Shown: positions 7,895 through 16,032 of the stretch, one piece after another | Position numbering within the stretch: position 1 is the stretch's first letter | How the letters are laid out: each line of letters begins with the position of its first letter | NCBI RefSeq assembly: GCF_011064595.1 | Contig: NZ_JAALJI010000001.1 | Location: 310,001 to 374,000 of the forward strand | DNA length: 64,000 nt | Origin: Paludisphaera soli | GTDB taxonomy: Bacteria; Planctomycetota; Planctomycetia; Isosphaerales; Isosphaeraceae | Reading direction: 5' to 3' | Translations under genes and position numbers: made by a program | Notes under the pieces: model-generated | What the model saw: only the letters and a program-made list of their open reading frames with translations | What the model was told of the DNA's origin: nothing | Databases searched by the model: none

Positions 7895-10800
7895 ATGTTC
7901 GCGAAAATCCTCCACAGGCCGGCGCTGGCCATCGTGATCTCGACGATCATCCTCTTCCTGGGGGGGCTGTCGATCCAGACGCTGCCCATCTCCCAGTTCC
8001 CCTCCGTCGCGCCGCCCAGCGTGGTGGTGGCGATCTCGTACCCGGGCGCCAGCGCCAACGTGCTTGTCGACTCCGTGTTGATCATCCTGGAGCAGGCGAT
8101 CAACGGCGTCCCGGACATGCGCTACATGGCCTCCGCGGCCACCAGCGCCGGCGAGGCGGCGATCACGATCGTGTTCGAGCCGGGCACGGACCCGAACGTG
8201 GCGGTGCTGAACGTCCAGAACCGCATCCAGACGGTGAAGAACCGCCTCCCACCCCTCGTGGAGCGGGAGGGGATCATCGTCATGCAGAACATGTCCAGCA
8301 TGCTGATGTATGTGAACATCTTCAGCACGGAGGACGGGCACGACCAGAACTTCCTCTACAACTTCGCCTTCGCGAACCTCGTGCCCGAGATCAAGCGGGT
8401 GCGGGGCGTCGGCAGCGCCACGATCCTGGGCAACCGCCAGTACGCCATGCGGGTCTGGCTGAACCTGGACCGGATGCGGGCCTACAATATTTCCGCCGAG
8501 GACGTGGTGAAGACGCTGGGCGAGCAGAGCATGATCGGCTCGCCGGGCCGGCTCGGCCAGGCGACCGGGGTCAAGTCGCAGACGAAGGAGTACGTCCTCA
8601 CCTGGGTGGGCCGGTACAACCGGCCGGAGCAGTACGAGGATATCATCCTGAAGGCGAACCCGGACGGCGAGATCCTCCGCCTGAAGGACGTCGCGAAGGT
8701 GGACCTGAGCGCGGCCTATTACGACATCTACTCGGACATCGACGGCCGCCCGTCGGCGGCGATCGTGCTCAAGCAACTCCCGGGCACGAATGCGTCGGTC
8801 GTCATCGAGGAGGTGAAGGAGCGGCTCAAGGAGATGAAGGAGACGTCGTTCCCCTCGGGGATGACCTACGAGGTCAGCTACGACGTCTCGAGCTTCCTGG
8901 AGGCCTCGATCGAGCAGGTGGTGCACACGCTGTTCGAGGCCTTCGTGCTGGTCTCGCTGGTCGTCTTCCTGTTCCTCGGCGACTTCCGCTCGACGCTGAT
9001 CCCGACCCTGGCGGTGCCGGTGTCGCTGATCGGGACGTTCTTCTGCCTCCAGCTCTTCGGCCTGTCGATCAACCTGATCACCCTGTTCGCGCTGGTGCTG
9101 GCGATCGGCGTCGTGGTCGACGACGCGATCGTGGTGGTCGAGGCGGTCCACGCCAAGATGCACGAGAAGCACCTGTCCCCCTACCGCGCGACCCAGGAGG
9201 TCATGGGAGAGATCAGCGGCGCGATCATCGCGATCACGCTGGTCATGACCGCGGTCTTCGTCCCGGTGACGTTCATGACCGGCCCGGTGGGGACCTTCTA
9301 CCGCCAGTTCGGCATCACGATGGCCACCTCGATCGTCCTGTCCGGCGTCGTCGCCCTGACGCTCACGCCCGTGCTCTGCGCGATGCTCCTCAAGCCGCAC
9401 ACCGGCCACAAGAGCCGCACCCCGCTGGCGATCTTCCTGCGGCTCTTCGACCGCATGGTCGAGAAGGTGACCGGGGGCTACGCGAGCCTGCTGAAGACCC
9501 TGGTCCCGCGCCGGCTGCTGACGATGCTGGTGATCGGGGCCTTCGGGTTCGGCATCGTGGCCGTGAACACGCACCTGCCGACGGGCTTCATCCCGCTGGA
9601 GGACCAGGGGATGATCTACGCGGTCCTCCAGACCCCCCCCGGTTCGACGCTCGAGTACACCAACAGCAAGTCTCACGAGCTTCAGCAGATCGCCGAGAAG
9701 ATCCCGGGGATCGGCTCGGTCTCCTCGCTGGCCGGCTACGAGGTCCTGACCGAGGGCCGAGGCTCGAACGCCGGGACCTGCCTGATCAACCTGAAGTCCT
9801 GGGCCGACCGCAAGATGACCTCGAAGGAGATCATCGAGCGGCTCGAGCACGACTGCCGCGCGATGTCGGACGTGAAGCTCGAATTCTTCGAGCCGCCCGC
9901 GGTGCCGGGATTCGGGGCGGCCGGCGGGTTCTCCACGCGGGTGCTCGACAAGACGAACTCGATGGACTACAAGCGGCTCGGCGAGGTCACCGACAAGTTC
10001 ATGGCCGCCCTATCCAAGCGCAAGGAGGTGAAAGGCCTGTTCACCTTCTTCGCCAGCAGCTATCCCCAATACGAGATCGTCATCGACAACGACAAGGCGA
10101 TGCAGAAGGGAGTGTCCATCGGCAAGGCGATGGACAACCTGTCGATCGTGGTGGGCAGCACGTGGGAGCAGGGCTTCGTCCGCTTCGGCCAGTTCTACAA
10201 GGTGTTCGTCCAGGCCTTGCCGGAGTTCCGACGCTACCCGGAGGACTTCCAGAATATGTTCGTCAAGAACGACAAGGGGGATATGGTCCCTTACTCCGCG
10301 TTCATGACGCTCAACAAGCGGCAAGGCCTGAACGAGATCAATCGCTACAACCTGTATCCTTCCGCCGCCATCCAGGGCTCGCCGGCCCGGGGCTACAGCA
10401 GCGGCCAGGCGATCCAGGCGATCGAGGAGGTCGCCGCCCAGACCTTGCCCCCCGGCTTCGGCCTGGGCTGGGAGGCCCTCTCGTACGACGAGGCGAAGAA
10501 GGGGAACCTGGCGATCTTCATCTTCCTGATCGTCGTGGTCTTCGTCTATCTGGTGCTGGTGGGCCAGTACGAGAGCTTCATCCTGCCGCTGTCGGTGATC
10601 CTGTCGCTGCCGATCGGGATCTTCGGCTCGTTCTTCTGCCTCCAGGCGATGGGGCTGTCCAACGACGTCTACGCGCAGATAGGCCTGGTCATGCTGGTCG
10701 GCCTGCTGGGCAAGAACGCGATCCTGATCGTCGAATTCGCGGTCCAGCGGCGTTGCGAGGGGCTGAGCATCCGGGAAGCCGCGATCGAAGGAGGGAAGCT

Positions 10801-11059
10801 GCGTTTCCGGCCGATCCTGATGACCTCCTTCGCCTTCATCGCCGGCCTGATCCCGCTGGTCAGGGCCAGCGGCCCGGGGGCGATCGGCAACCGCACCATC
10901 GGCACCACCGCGGTCGGCGGCATGCTCCTCGGCACGGTGATCGGCGTGCTGGTCATCCCCGGGCTCTATTACCTGTTCGGCAGGATGGCGGACGGACGGA
11001 AGCTCTTGCAGGACGAGTCGGACGCACCGTTGAGCGAGATCGTCGGTCATGATTCCTGA
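7895..11059 (+). CDS. RND multidrug efflux pump, HAE1 family inner-membrane transporter
   Basis: The 1054-residue protein has the standard RND layout: helix 1 (residues 9-29), a large periplasmic loop, helices 2-7, a second large loop and helices 8-12. The proton-relay aspartates are in GVVVDDAIVVVEAV, and the partner lysine in GLLGKNAILIVEFA. PGASANVLVDSV and the porter-domain motifs resemble AcrB/MexB. It would export hydrophobic compounds using the proton gradient as a trimer with the adaptor (6554-7822) and outer-membrane factor (11469-13343). I chose the ATG at 7895; a GTG three codons earlier is also possible, and neither has a strong ribosome site. Confidence 0.95.
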   Translation: MFAKILHRPALAIVISTIILFLGGLSIQTLPISQFPSVAPPSVVVAISYPGASANVLVDSVLIILEQAINGVPDMRYMASAATSAGEAAITIVFEPGTDPNVAVLNVQNRIQTVKNRLPPLVEREGIIVMQNMSSMLMYVNIFSTEDGHDQNFLYNFAFANLVPEIKRVRGVGSATILGNRQYAMRVWLNLDRMRAYNISAEDVVKTLGEQSMIGSPGRLGQATGVKSQTKEYVLTWVGRYNRPEQYEDIILKANPDGEILRLKDVAKVDLSAAYYDIYSDIDGRPSAAIVLKQLPGTNASVVIEEVKERLKEMKETSFPSGMTYEVSYDVSSFLEASIEQVVHTLFEAFVLVSLVVFLFLGDFRSTLIPTLAVPVSLIGTFFCLQLFGLSINLITLFALVLAIGVVVDDAIVVVEAVHAKMHEKHLSPYRATQEVMGEISGAIIAITLVMTAVFVPVTFMTGPVGTFYRQFGITMATSIVLSGVVALTLTPVLCAMLLKPHTGHKSRTPLAIFLRLFDRMVEKVTGGYASLLKTLVPRRLLTMLVIGAFGFGIVAVNTHLPTGFIPLEDQGMIYAVLQTPPGSTLEYTNSKSHELQQIAEKIPGIGSVSSLAGYEVLTEGRGSNAGTCLINLKSWADRKMTSKEIIERLEHDCRAMSDVKLEFFEPPAVPGFGAAGGFSTRVLDKTNSMDYKRLGEVTDKFMAALSKRKEVKGLFTFFASSYPQYEIVIDNDKAMQKGVSIGKAMDNLSIVVGSTWEQGFVRFGQFYKVFVQALPEFRRYPEDFQNMFVKNDKGDMVPYSAFMTLNKRQGLNEINRYNLYPSAAIQGSPARGYSSGQAIQAIEEVAAQTLPPGFGLGWEALSYDEAKKGNLAIFIFLIVVVFVYLVLVGQYESFILPLSVILSLPIGIFGSFFCLQAMGLSNDVYAQIGLVMLVGLLGKNAILIVEFAVQRRCEGLSIREAAIEGGKLRFRPILMTSFAFIAGLIPLVRASGPGAIGNRTIGTTAVGGMLLGTVIGVLVIPGLYYLFGRMADGRKLLQDESDAPLSEIVGHDS

Positions 11060-11468
11060 GCCGGATGGCCTGGTGGTCGCACCGGAGGCCGAGCCCCAGC
11101 GGGCGCCAGGCCCCTCGGTTGCAAGCAAGAGGCGTCGACGGCGCTTCGCGTCGAATTCGGGTTGACGGCTGCATGAGGTTCTTTTAAAGGAAGCAGGAGA
11201 CATGCTCCCAGTTCGTCCGCGGGGCGATCCTCGCCCTGGAGTCGGGCCCCGTTCCCATCTCGGCCCTCGCTTACCTAGGACAATCCTTCGCGTCCGCTCG
11301 GCGGGTCCCCTTTGGGGGTCTCCACACGCGTGACGATCGGTCAGGACGGTTGCACGAGGCTTGACGCCCGCCAGGATGGCCGGGTCGCCCGAGGTCCATC
11401 GGGCCTTTCATCTTTTCGCCACGAGAGGTCGCGGCGCCCTCGGGGCGAAACCTACAAGGATGCAGCGG
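11060..11468 (+). other. Intergenic region between RND pump and outer-membrane factor genes
   Basis: About 400 bases with no recognised gene. One 43-codon frame (11202-11333) begins just after a good AGGAG but its product is an Arg/Pro/Gly-rich string without family resemblance. Several short GC hairpins exist; none has a T-tract. The gap suggests the outer-membrane factor gene may have its own promoter. Confidence 0.4.
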
Positions 11469-13343
11469 ATGAACTGGTTCCCATGCCCGAGGGCCGACAG
11501 GCCCTTGAAGCCCGTCGCGGCGATCGCCATCGCCTGCGGTTTCCTGCTGGTGCTGCCGTCGTGTTGGATCCCCGCGCAGAGGAGGCCCAAGCCGGGGCCG
11601 GGAGTGCTGGACTCCTACGACCTGCGCAAGGCGGACCCGCAGTCCGACCTGCCGCCGGTCTTCGAGGCGGCGGACAGCGCGGAGAGCTCGGCCGCCCTGA
11701 GGGTCGAGGAATTCTTCGATGATCCCATGCTCGTCGAGCTAATGCGCCAGGCGATCGCCGGCAATCAGGAGCTGAGGATCCTGTCGGAGAACGTCCAGAT
11801 CGCCAGCAATGAGATCATCGCCCGGAAGGGGGCCTACCTCCCCTCCATCTCTCCCGCGGGGGGGGCGTCGATCGATAAATTCAGCCAATTCACGATCCCC
11901 GGGGCCGCCATCTTCAGCGACGAGTACGCGCCCGGCCGGTTCCTCCCCAACCCGCTCCCCAACTTCACCCTGGCCCCGCTGTTCCTCTGGACCCCGGACG
12001 TCTGGTGGCAGTTGCACAACGCGCGCGACGCCGCCGTCATGCGCTATTACGCCGCCGCCGAGAGCCGGAATTTCTTCACGACCCGTCTCATCGCCGACGT
12101 CGCGGGCAGTTACTACCAGCTCATGGCCCTCGACAAGCGACTCGAGATCCTGGACCAGACGATCGAGATCCAGGAACAGAGCCTGGAGACGGCGAGGACC
12201 GTGAAGGAAGGCGCACGCGGCACCGAGCTGCCCGTTCAGCGTTTCCTGGCCGAGGTCCGCAGGAACCAGAGCGAGAAGCAGATCGTCCGCCAGGACATCA
12301 TCGAGGCCGAGAACCGCATCAACTTCCTCCTGGGACGCAATCCCCAGCGGGTCGAGCGGATGACCGGGGACTTCATCGACCTGAAGCTGCACGACTTGAG
12401 TCTGGGCGTGCCCGCCGAGCTGCTCCGCAACCGGCCCGACATCCGCCAGGCCGAACGCGAGCTGGCGGCCGCGGGGCTCGACGTGCTGGTCGCCCGGAAA
12501 CGCTTCTATCCCCAGGGGTTCATCTCCGCGACCGTCGGCTACCAGAGCTTCGACCCCAGGTACATGTTCCTCACGCCGGAAGGCCTGATTGCGGGGGCCG
12601 CCAGCAACGTGCTCGTGCCGTTCATCAACCGGAAGGCGATCAAGGCCGACTACCTGACGGCGGACGCCCGCCAGTTGCAGGCCGTCTACAGCTACCAGCG
12701 GGTCGTCCTCAACGCCTTCGTCGAGCTGGTGAACCGCCTCGCCCGGGTGGAGAACTACCGCAGCAGCATCGAGGTCCGGCGGCGGCAGTTGGACGCCCTG
12801 GAAGAATCGGTCCGCGTCGCGATGAGGCTCTTCCAGTTCGCCCGCGCCGATTACGTGGACGTCCTCTTCGCCCAGCGCGACCTCCGGGACGCCCGAACGG
12901 TGCTCGTCGAGACCAAGCAGCAGGAACTGGTGGCCGTCATCGAGACCTATCAGGCCCTCGGCGGCGGCAACTACCTGTTCCCGATCCCCGTCCCGAGGCC
13001 GATGCAACCGTTCTGGCATCGCTTCCGGACGCACAAGACGCCGGCGGAGGAGGCGGCCCCGGTTCCGATCGGCCCGCCCGTCACGCCGAGCATGCCGGAG
13101 CCCCCGATGAGCCCGGAGGCGGAACCGTTCACCGACCCGCTCGGGACGTCGACGGGGGACAAGATCCCGGCCCCGCCGCCTTCGACGCCGCCGGGGGGCG
13201 GCCTCCCGGACCCCTTGCCGACGCCCTCGGCCGATCGGGCCCTGGCAACGCCGACGTCTCCTGCGGCCGATCGCATCTCGATACCACCCCCGTCGCCGCC
13301 GGCGGGCAGCCTGCCCGACCCGCTTCCCACGCCGGTGGAATGA
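11469..13343 (+). CDS. RND outer-membrane factor (OprM/NodT-like lipoprotein)
   Basis: The 624-residue protein is a TolC-fold outer-membrane channel partner of the RND system. It has a signal with LPSC as a likely lipobox near residue 28, then two repeats of the outer-membrane efflux protein domain with long helices; ELLRNRPDIRQAERELAAAG is the conserved mid-protein motif. The ATG at 11469 has AAGGA eight bases upstream; an ATG three codons earlier is too close to it. After about residue 510 the protein carries an unusual proline-rich tail with two copies of LPDPLPTP, which normal family members (about 450-500 residues) lack. Confidence 0.9.
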   Translation: MNWFPCPRADRPLKPVAAIAIACGFLLVLPSCWIPAQRRPKPGPGVLDSYDLRKADPQSDLPPVFEAADSAESSAALRVEEFFDDPMLVELMRQAIAGNQELRILSENVQIASNEIIARKGAYLPSISPAGGASIDKFSQFTIPGAAIFSDEYAPGRFLPNPLPNFTLAPLFLWTPDVWWQLHNARDAAVMRYYAAAESRNFFTTRLIADVAGSYYQLMALDKRLEILDQTIEIQEQSLETARTVKEGARGTELPVQRFLAEVRRNQSEKQIVRQDIIEAENRINFLLGRNPQRVERMTGDFIDLKLHDLSLGVPAELLRNRPDIRQAERELAAAGLDVLVARKRFYPQGFISATVGYQSFDPRYMFLTPEGLIAGAASNVLVPFINRKAIKADYLTADARQLQAVYSYQRVVLNAFVELVNRLARVENYRSSIEVRRRQLDALEESVRVAMRLFQFARADYVDVLFAQRDLRDARTVLVETKQQELVAVIETYQALGGGNYLFPIPVPRPMQPFWHRFRTHKTPAEEAAPVPIGPPVTPSMPEPPMSPEAEPFTDPLGTSTGDKIPAPPPSTPPGGGLPDPLPTPSADRALATPTSPAADRISIPPPSPPAGSLPDPLPTPVE

Positions 13344-13815
13344 TGGAAGGTTGAGGGGACGCGCCTCCGGCGATCGTCCCCGAAATGCCTCGCCGCGTCG
13401 GGATCGTCGCCCGACCGATTGTCTCGCGCCGCCGTTTCGTGTAGGATCGATCCATCATGAATTTCAAGCATCCGTCATCGGGATCGACCGACTCCATGCG
13501 GCAGTCGAGTCGAGGTCGGTTGCGCCCATGGGATTCGCGGGAATCCAGACGTCGCTCGTCGCTCCTCCTGCATTGCGGATTGACCGGATCCTCAAGTCTG
13601 AGTATTTCAACCGTCGCTCGCCCCTGAGCGGATTCCGCTTCAACGTCCCTCACCGGTCCGGCCCGACTCGCTCGCTCGGTACGATCTTTTGTGCAAGTTC
13701 TCGTCGGCTTTGGCGGACGACTCGATGTATTGGCGGGCGGCGATGGCGGGTCGACGGCCTTCTCGGAAGGTCGAGCGATCCGCGCCTTGTTCGAGAGACG
13801 ACCCGGAGGCGACCC
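13344..13815 (+). other. Intergenic region upstream of the receiver protein gene
   Basis: 472 bases without a convincing gene. Two promoter-like pairs are visible on the plus strand: TTGTCT (13419-13424) with TAGGAT (13442-13447), and TTGACC (13580-13585) with TATTTC (13603-13608), both with 17-base spacers. They may drive the receiver gene at 13816 through a long leader. Frames here lack coding character. Confidence 0.4.
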
Positions 13816-14229
13816 GTGGATCATTTTGCGAACGCTAACGGAGACTCGGCGGTGGCGACCGGGCTCAAGGTCTTGATCGTCGACGACAACGTCGACGCGG
13901 CGACGATGTTCGCCATGCTGATCCAGTTCGAAGGGCACGACGTCAGGACGGCCTTCAACGGTGCCGACGCCATCGAGTCGGTCCGCGGCTTCACGCCCGA
14001 CGCCGTCTTCCTCGACATCAGCCTTCCCGACATGAACGGCTACCGCGTGGCCGAGCTGCTGCGCCGGATCCCCGAGCTGGACAAGGCGATGCTCGTGGCC
14101 ATGACCGGCTACAGCACCGACGAGGACCAGGACCGCTCCCGCGAGGCCGGGTTCGACCACCACGTCGTCAAGCCGGCGGACCACGAGCACGTCAAGCACT
14201 TGCTCGATCAGGCGGCCTGCCGCCGATAA
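13816..14229 (+). CDS. Single-domain response regulator (CheY-like receiver)
   Basis: The 137-residue protein is one receiver domain: VLIVDDN with the acidic pair, phospho-acceptor Asp67 in AVFLDISLPD, the switch Thr in VAMTGYS and Lys119 in VVKPAD. No output domain follows, so it acts by binding a partner or as a phosphorelay intermediate. The start is a GTG at 13816, six bases after GGAGG; the open frame extends much further upstream but that part is not protein-like. No histidine kinase is adjacent, so its partner is unknown. It converges on the ROK kinase gene. Confidence 0.9.
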   Translation: MDHFANANGDSAVATGLKVLIVDDNVDAATMFAMLIQFEGHDVRTAFNGADAIESVRGFTPDAVFLDISLPDMNGYRVAELLRRIPELDKAMLVAMTGYSTDEDQDRSREAGFDHHVVKPADHEHVKHLLDQAACRR

Positions 14230-14260
14230 GGCCGTCGTCCGTCATCCGCCGGGATCTCGT

Positions 14261-15256
14261 TCAGGAGGCGGCGGCCAGGGCGTCGCCGGCCAGCTCGATC
14301 GCACCGTGGACGACGACCTCCTCCCCCAGCACGGCGGGGAGCACGTCGAACGATCCGCGGAACGGCCGGAACACCTGGGCGTCGAGCGACTCGCGGATCG
14401 GCCGGAACCAGAGATCCTCGCCGATCAGGGAGACGCCGCCGCCGAGGATGATACGCCTCGGCGCGAGCAGCGCGACGGCCTGCCCCAGCGCGAAGACCAG
14501 GGCGCGGCGGGCCCGATCCAGGATCTCCCGGCTGAGAGCGTCGCCGGCTTCCGCCGCCCTGGCGATCTCGACCGCGGTGATGCGTTCCGGGAGCCCCGCC
14601 GCGTCCAGAACGCTCCAGCGTTCGCCGCGAGCCGCGACGGCCTCGGCCTCGCGCCGGGCGAGCCGGCCGATCCCCCATCCCGAGGCGACGGCCTCCAGCT
14701 CGGGCCATTCCTCGCGGGAGGCCGGATCGGGCGAGGGGACTCGCAGGTGGCCGATCTCGGCCGCTCCCCGCCCCGCCCCGCGATAGATGCGGCCGTCGAG
14801 GATCAAGGCCCCGCCGATCCCGCTGCCGATCGTCAGGTAGAGCAACGGCGAGCATCCCACGCCCGCGCCCAGGCGCGATTCGGCCAGCCCGGCGACGTCG
14901 GCGTCGTTGTGGACCGTGACGACCGGGACGCCCAGGGTCTCGCGAATCCAGTCGGCCAGCGGAAAACCGGTCCAGCCCGCGACCTGGAACGAGGTCTCCG
15001 TCCGGCCCGCCTCGGCGTCGACCGGGCCGCCGAAGCCGACGCCCGCGGCCTGCACGCTTCCGGCCTCGATCCCGGCCTCGGCGCGCAGTACGTCGAACAT
15101 CTCGCGGATCGAGCGGCGGATGCCTTCGGCGCCTCGGGCAGGGTCGATGGACGACCGTTTCAGGATCTCGATCGAGCCCGGACGTCGGGAGAGGCCGAGC
15201 TGGAGTTTCGTCCCGCCGATCTCGACGCCGAGCCGCCATGCCGCATCGCCGGCCAC
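14261..15256 (-). CDS. ROK-family sugar kinase without the zinc motif
   Basis: The 331-residue protein has the ROK features: N-terminal phosphate loop GVEIGGTKLQLGL, GVGFGGPVD, catalytic HNDADVAGLAE, and GSGIGGALI. It should phosphorylate a hexose or amino sugar with ATP in the cytoplasm. After AEIGH the usual CxCGxxGCxE zinc cluster is replaced by cysteine-free VPSPDPASREEWPELEAVA, so the structural zinc is absent and substrate handling may differ. The gene begins three bases after the stop of the gmhA-like isomerase gene, implying co-translation and perhaps a shared sugar-phosphate pathway. The exact sugar cannot be read from sequence. Confidence 0.88.
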   Translation of the reverse strand: MAGDAAWRLGVEIGGTKLQLGLSRRPGSIEILKRSSIDPARGAEGIRRSIREMFDVLRAEAGIEAGSVQAAGVGFGGPVDAEAGRTETSFQVAGWTGFPLADWIRETLGVPVVTVHNDADVAGLAESRLGAGVGCSPLLYLTIGSGIGGALILDGRIYRGAGRGAAEIGHLRVPSPDPASREEWPELEAVASGWGIGRLARREAEAVAARGERWSVLDAAGLPERITAVEIARAAEAGDALSREILDRARRALVFALGQAVALLAPRRIILGGGVSLIGEDLWFRPIRESLDAQVFRPFRGSFDVLPAVLGEEVVVHGAIELAGDALAAAS

Positions 15257-15259
15257 GGC

Positions 15260-15880
15260 CTAGAGGCCCGCCCTGGCGCCGTTGCGAGCGGCCGGGCGAT
15301 GCTTGGCGGCGAACCGCCGGTGGAGGTCGTCGATCAGCCAGTGGAAGACGACCTGATGGAGGGATTCGACGATCCCCATGTCGTCGATGCCGACGTGCAG
15401 GTTGTGGGTGTTGATCGCCTGGAGCTTCCCGCCCGAGAAGCCGGTGAAGCCCACCGTCTCCATCCCGTGCTCGTTCGCCCACTCGACGGCCCGCAAGATG
15501 TTCGGGCTGTTGCCGGAGCCGGAGATGGCGATCAGGACGTCGCCGGGCGAGGCCAGGTTCTTGAGCTGTTCGAGGAAGATCCGCTCATAGCCCTCGTCGT
15601 TGGCCCAGGCCATGATGCCGGCGGTGTTGTCGGTGAGGCTCAGGACCTTGAGCCGCTTCTGGGACTCGAAGTCGCAGAGGGTGCACTTGGCCAGGTCCTC
15701 GCAGAGATGCGAGGCGTTGGCACCCGAGCCGCCGTTGCCGATGATGAAGACGAACCGGTTCGCGTCGTAGGCCCTCTCGATGACCTCGCTTACGTTCTCG
15801 ACGGAGCGGGCGTCGAGCCTCGCGATCTCGTCGCGCACGCGAGCCAGGTAATCGGCGGCCGACAGCGTCTGTCCCAGCAT
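15260..15880 (-). CDS. gmhA: SIS-domain sugar isomerase, phosphoheptose isomerase-like
   Basis: The 206-residue protein is a single SIS domain with IGNGGSGANASHLCEDL and the ISGSGNSPNILRAVEWA phosphate-binding loop, both characteristic of GmhA, which isomerises sedoheptulose 7-phosphate to heptose 7-phosphate for lipopolysaccharide or S-layer sugars. I start at 15880, where GGGAGGGAG lies about nine bases upstream; an ATG ten codons earlier is less well placed. The ROK kinase follows with a three-base gap. GmhA normally precedes HldE or HddA kinases, so pairing with a ROK kinase is uncommon. A related sugar isomerase role is possible. Confidence 0.82.
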   Translation of the reverse strand: MLGQTLSAADYLARVRDEIARLDARSVENVSEVIERAYDANRFVFIIGNGGSGANASHLCEDLAKCTLCDFESQKRLKVLSLTDNTAGIMAWANDEGYERIFLEQLKNLASPGDVLIAISGSGNSPNILRAVEWANEHGMETVGFTGFSGGKLQAINTHNLHVGIDDMGIVESLHQVVFHWLIDDLHRRFAAKHRPAARNGARAGL

Positions 15881-16032
15881 CAGCGGCACTCCCTCCCGCA
15901 ACGGGCGCACTCGCCGCCCCGAATCCTGCGATCCCTCTCCGCGCCGGGATCATAGCAGCAGGTTCCGCAGCGTGTAAAGTAGAGACCTGCGTGGGCGCGG
16001 AGTCGGCGAGTCCGGGGGGATCGACGCGGAAC

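Noticed and set aside
5996-9850. 1284-codon open frame on the minus strand across the RND adaptor and pump genes
   Set aside because: It is antisense to two clearly conserved RND genes; the product is an Arg/Asp/His-rich string typical of shadow frames in high-GC DNA.
11202-11333. 43-codon ORF just after a good AGGAG ribosome site in the pump/outer-membrane-factor gap
   Set aside because: The product is an Arg/Pro/Gly-rich string without hydrophobic or domain pattern; the ribosome-like site alone is common by chance in purine-rich DNA.
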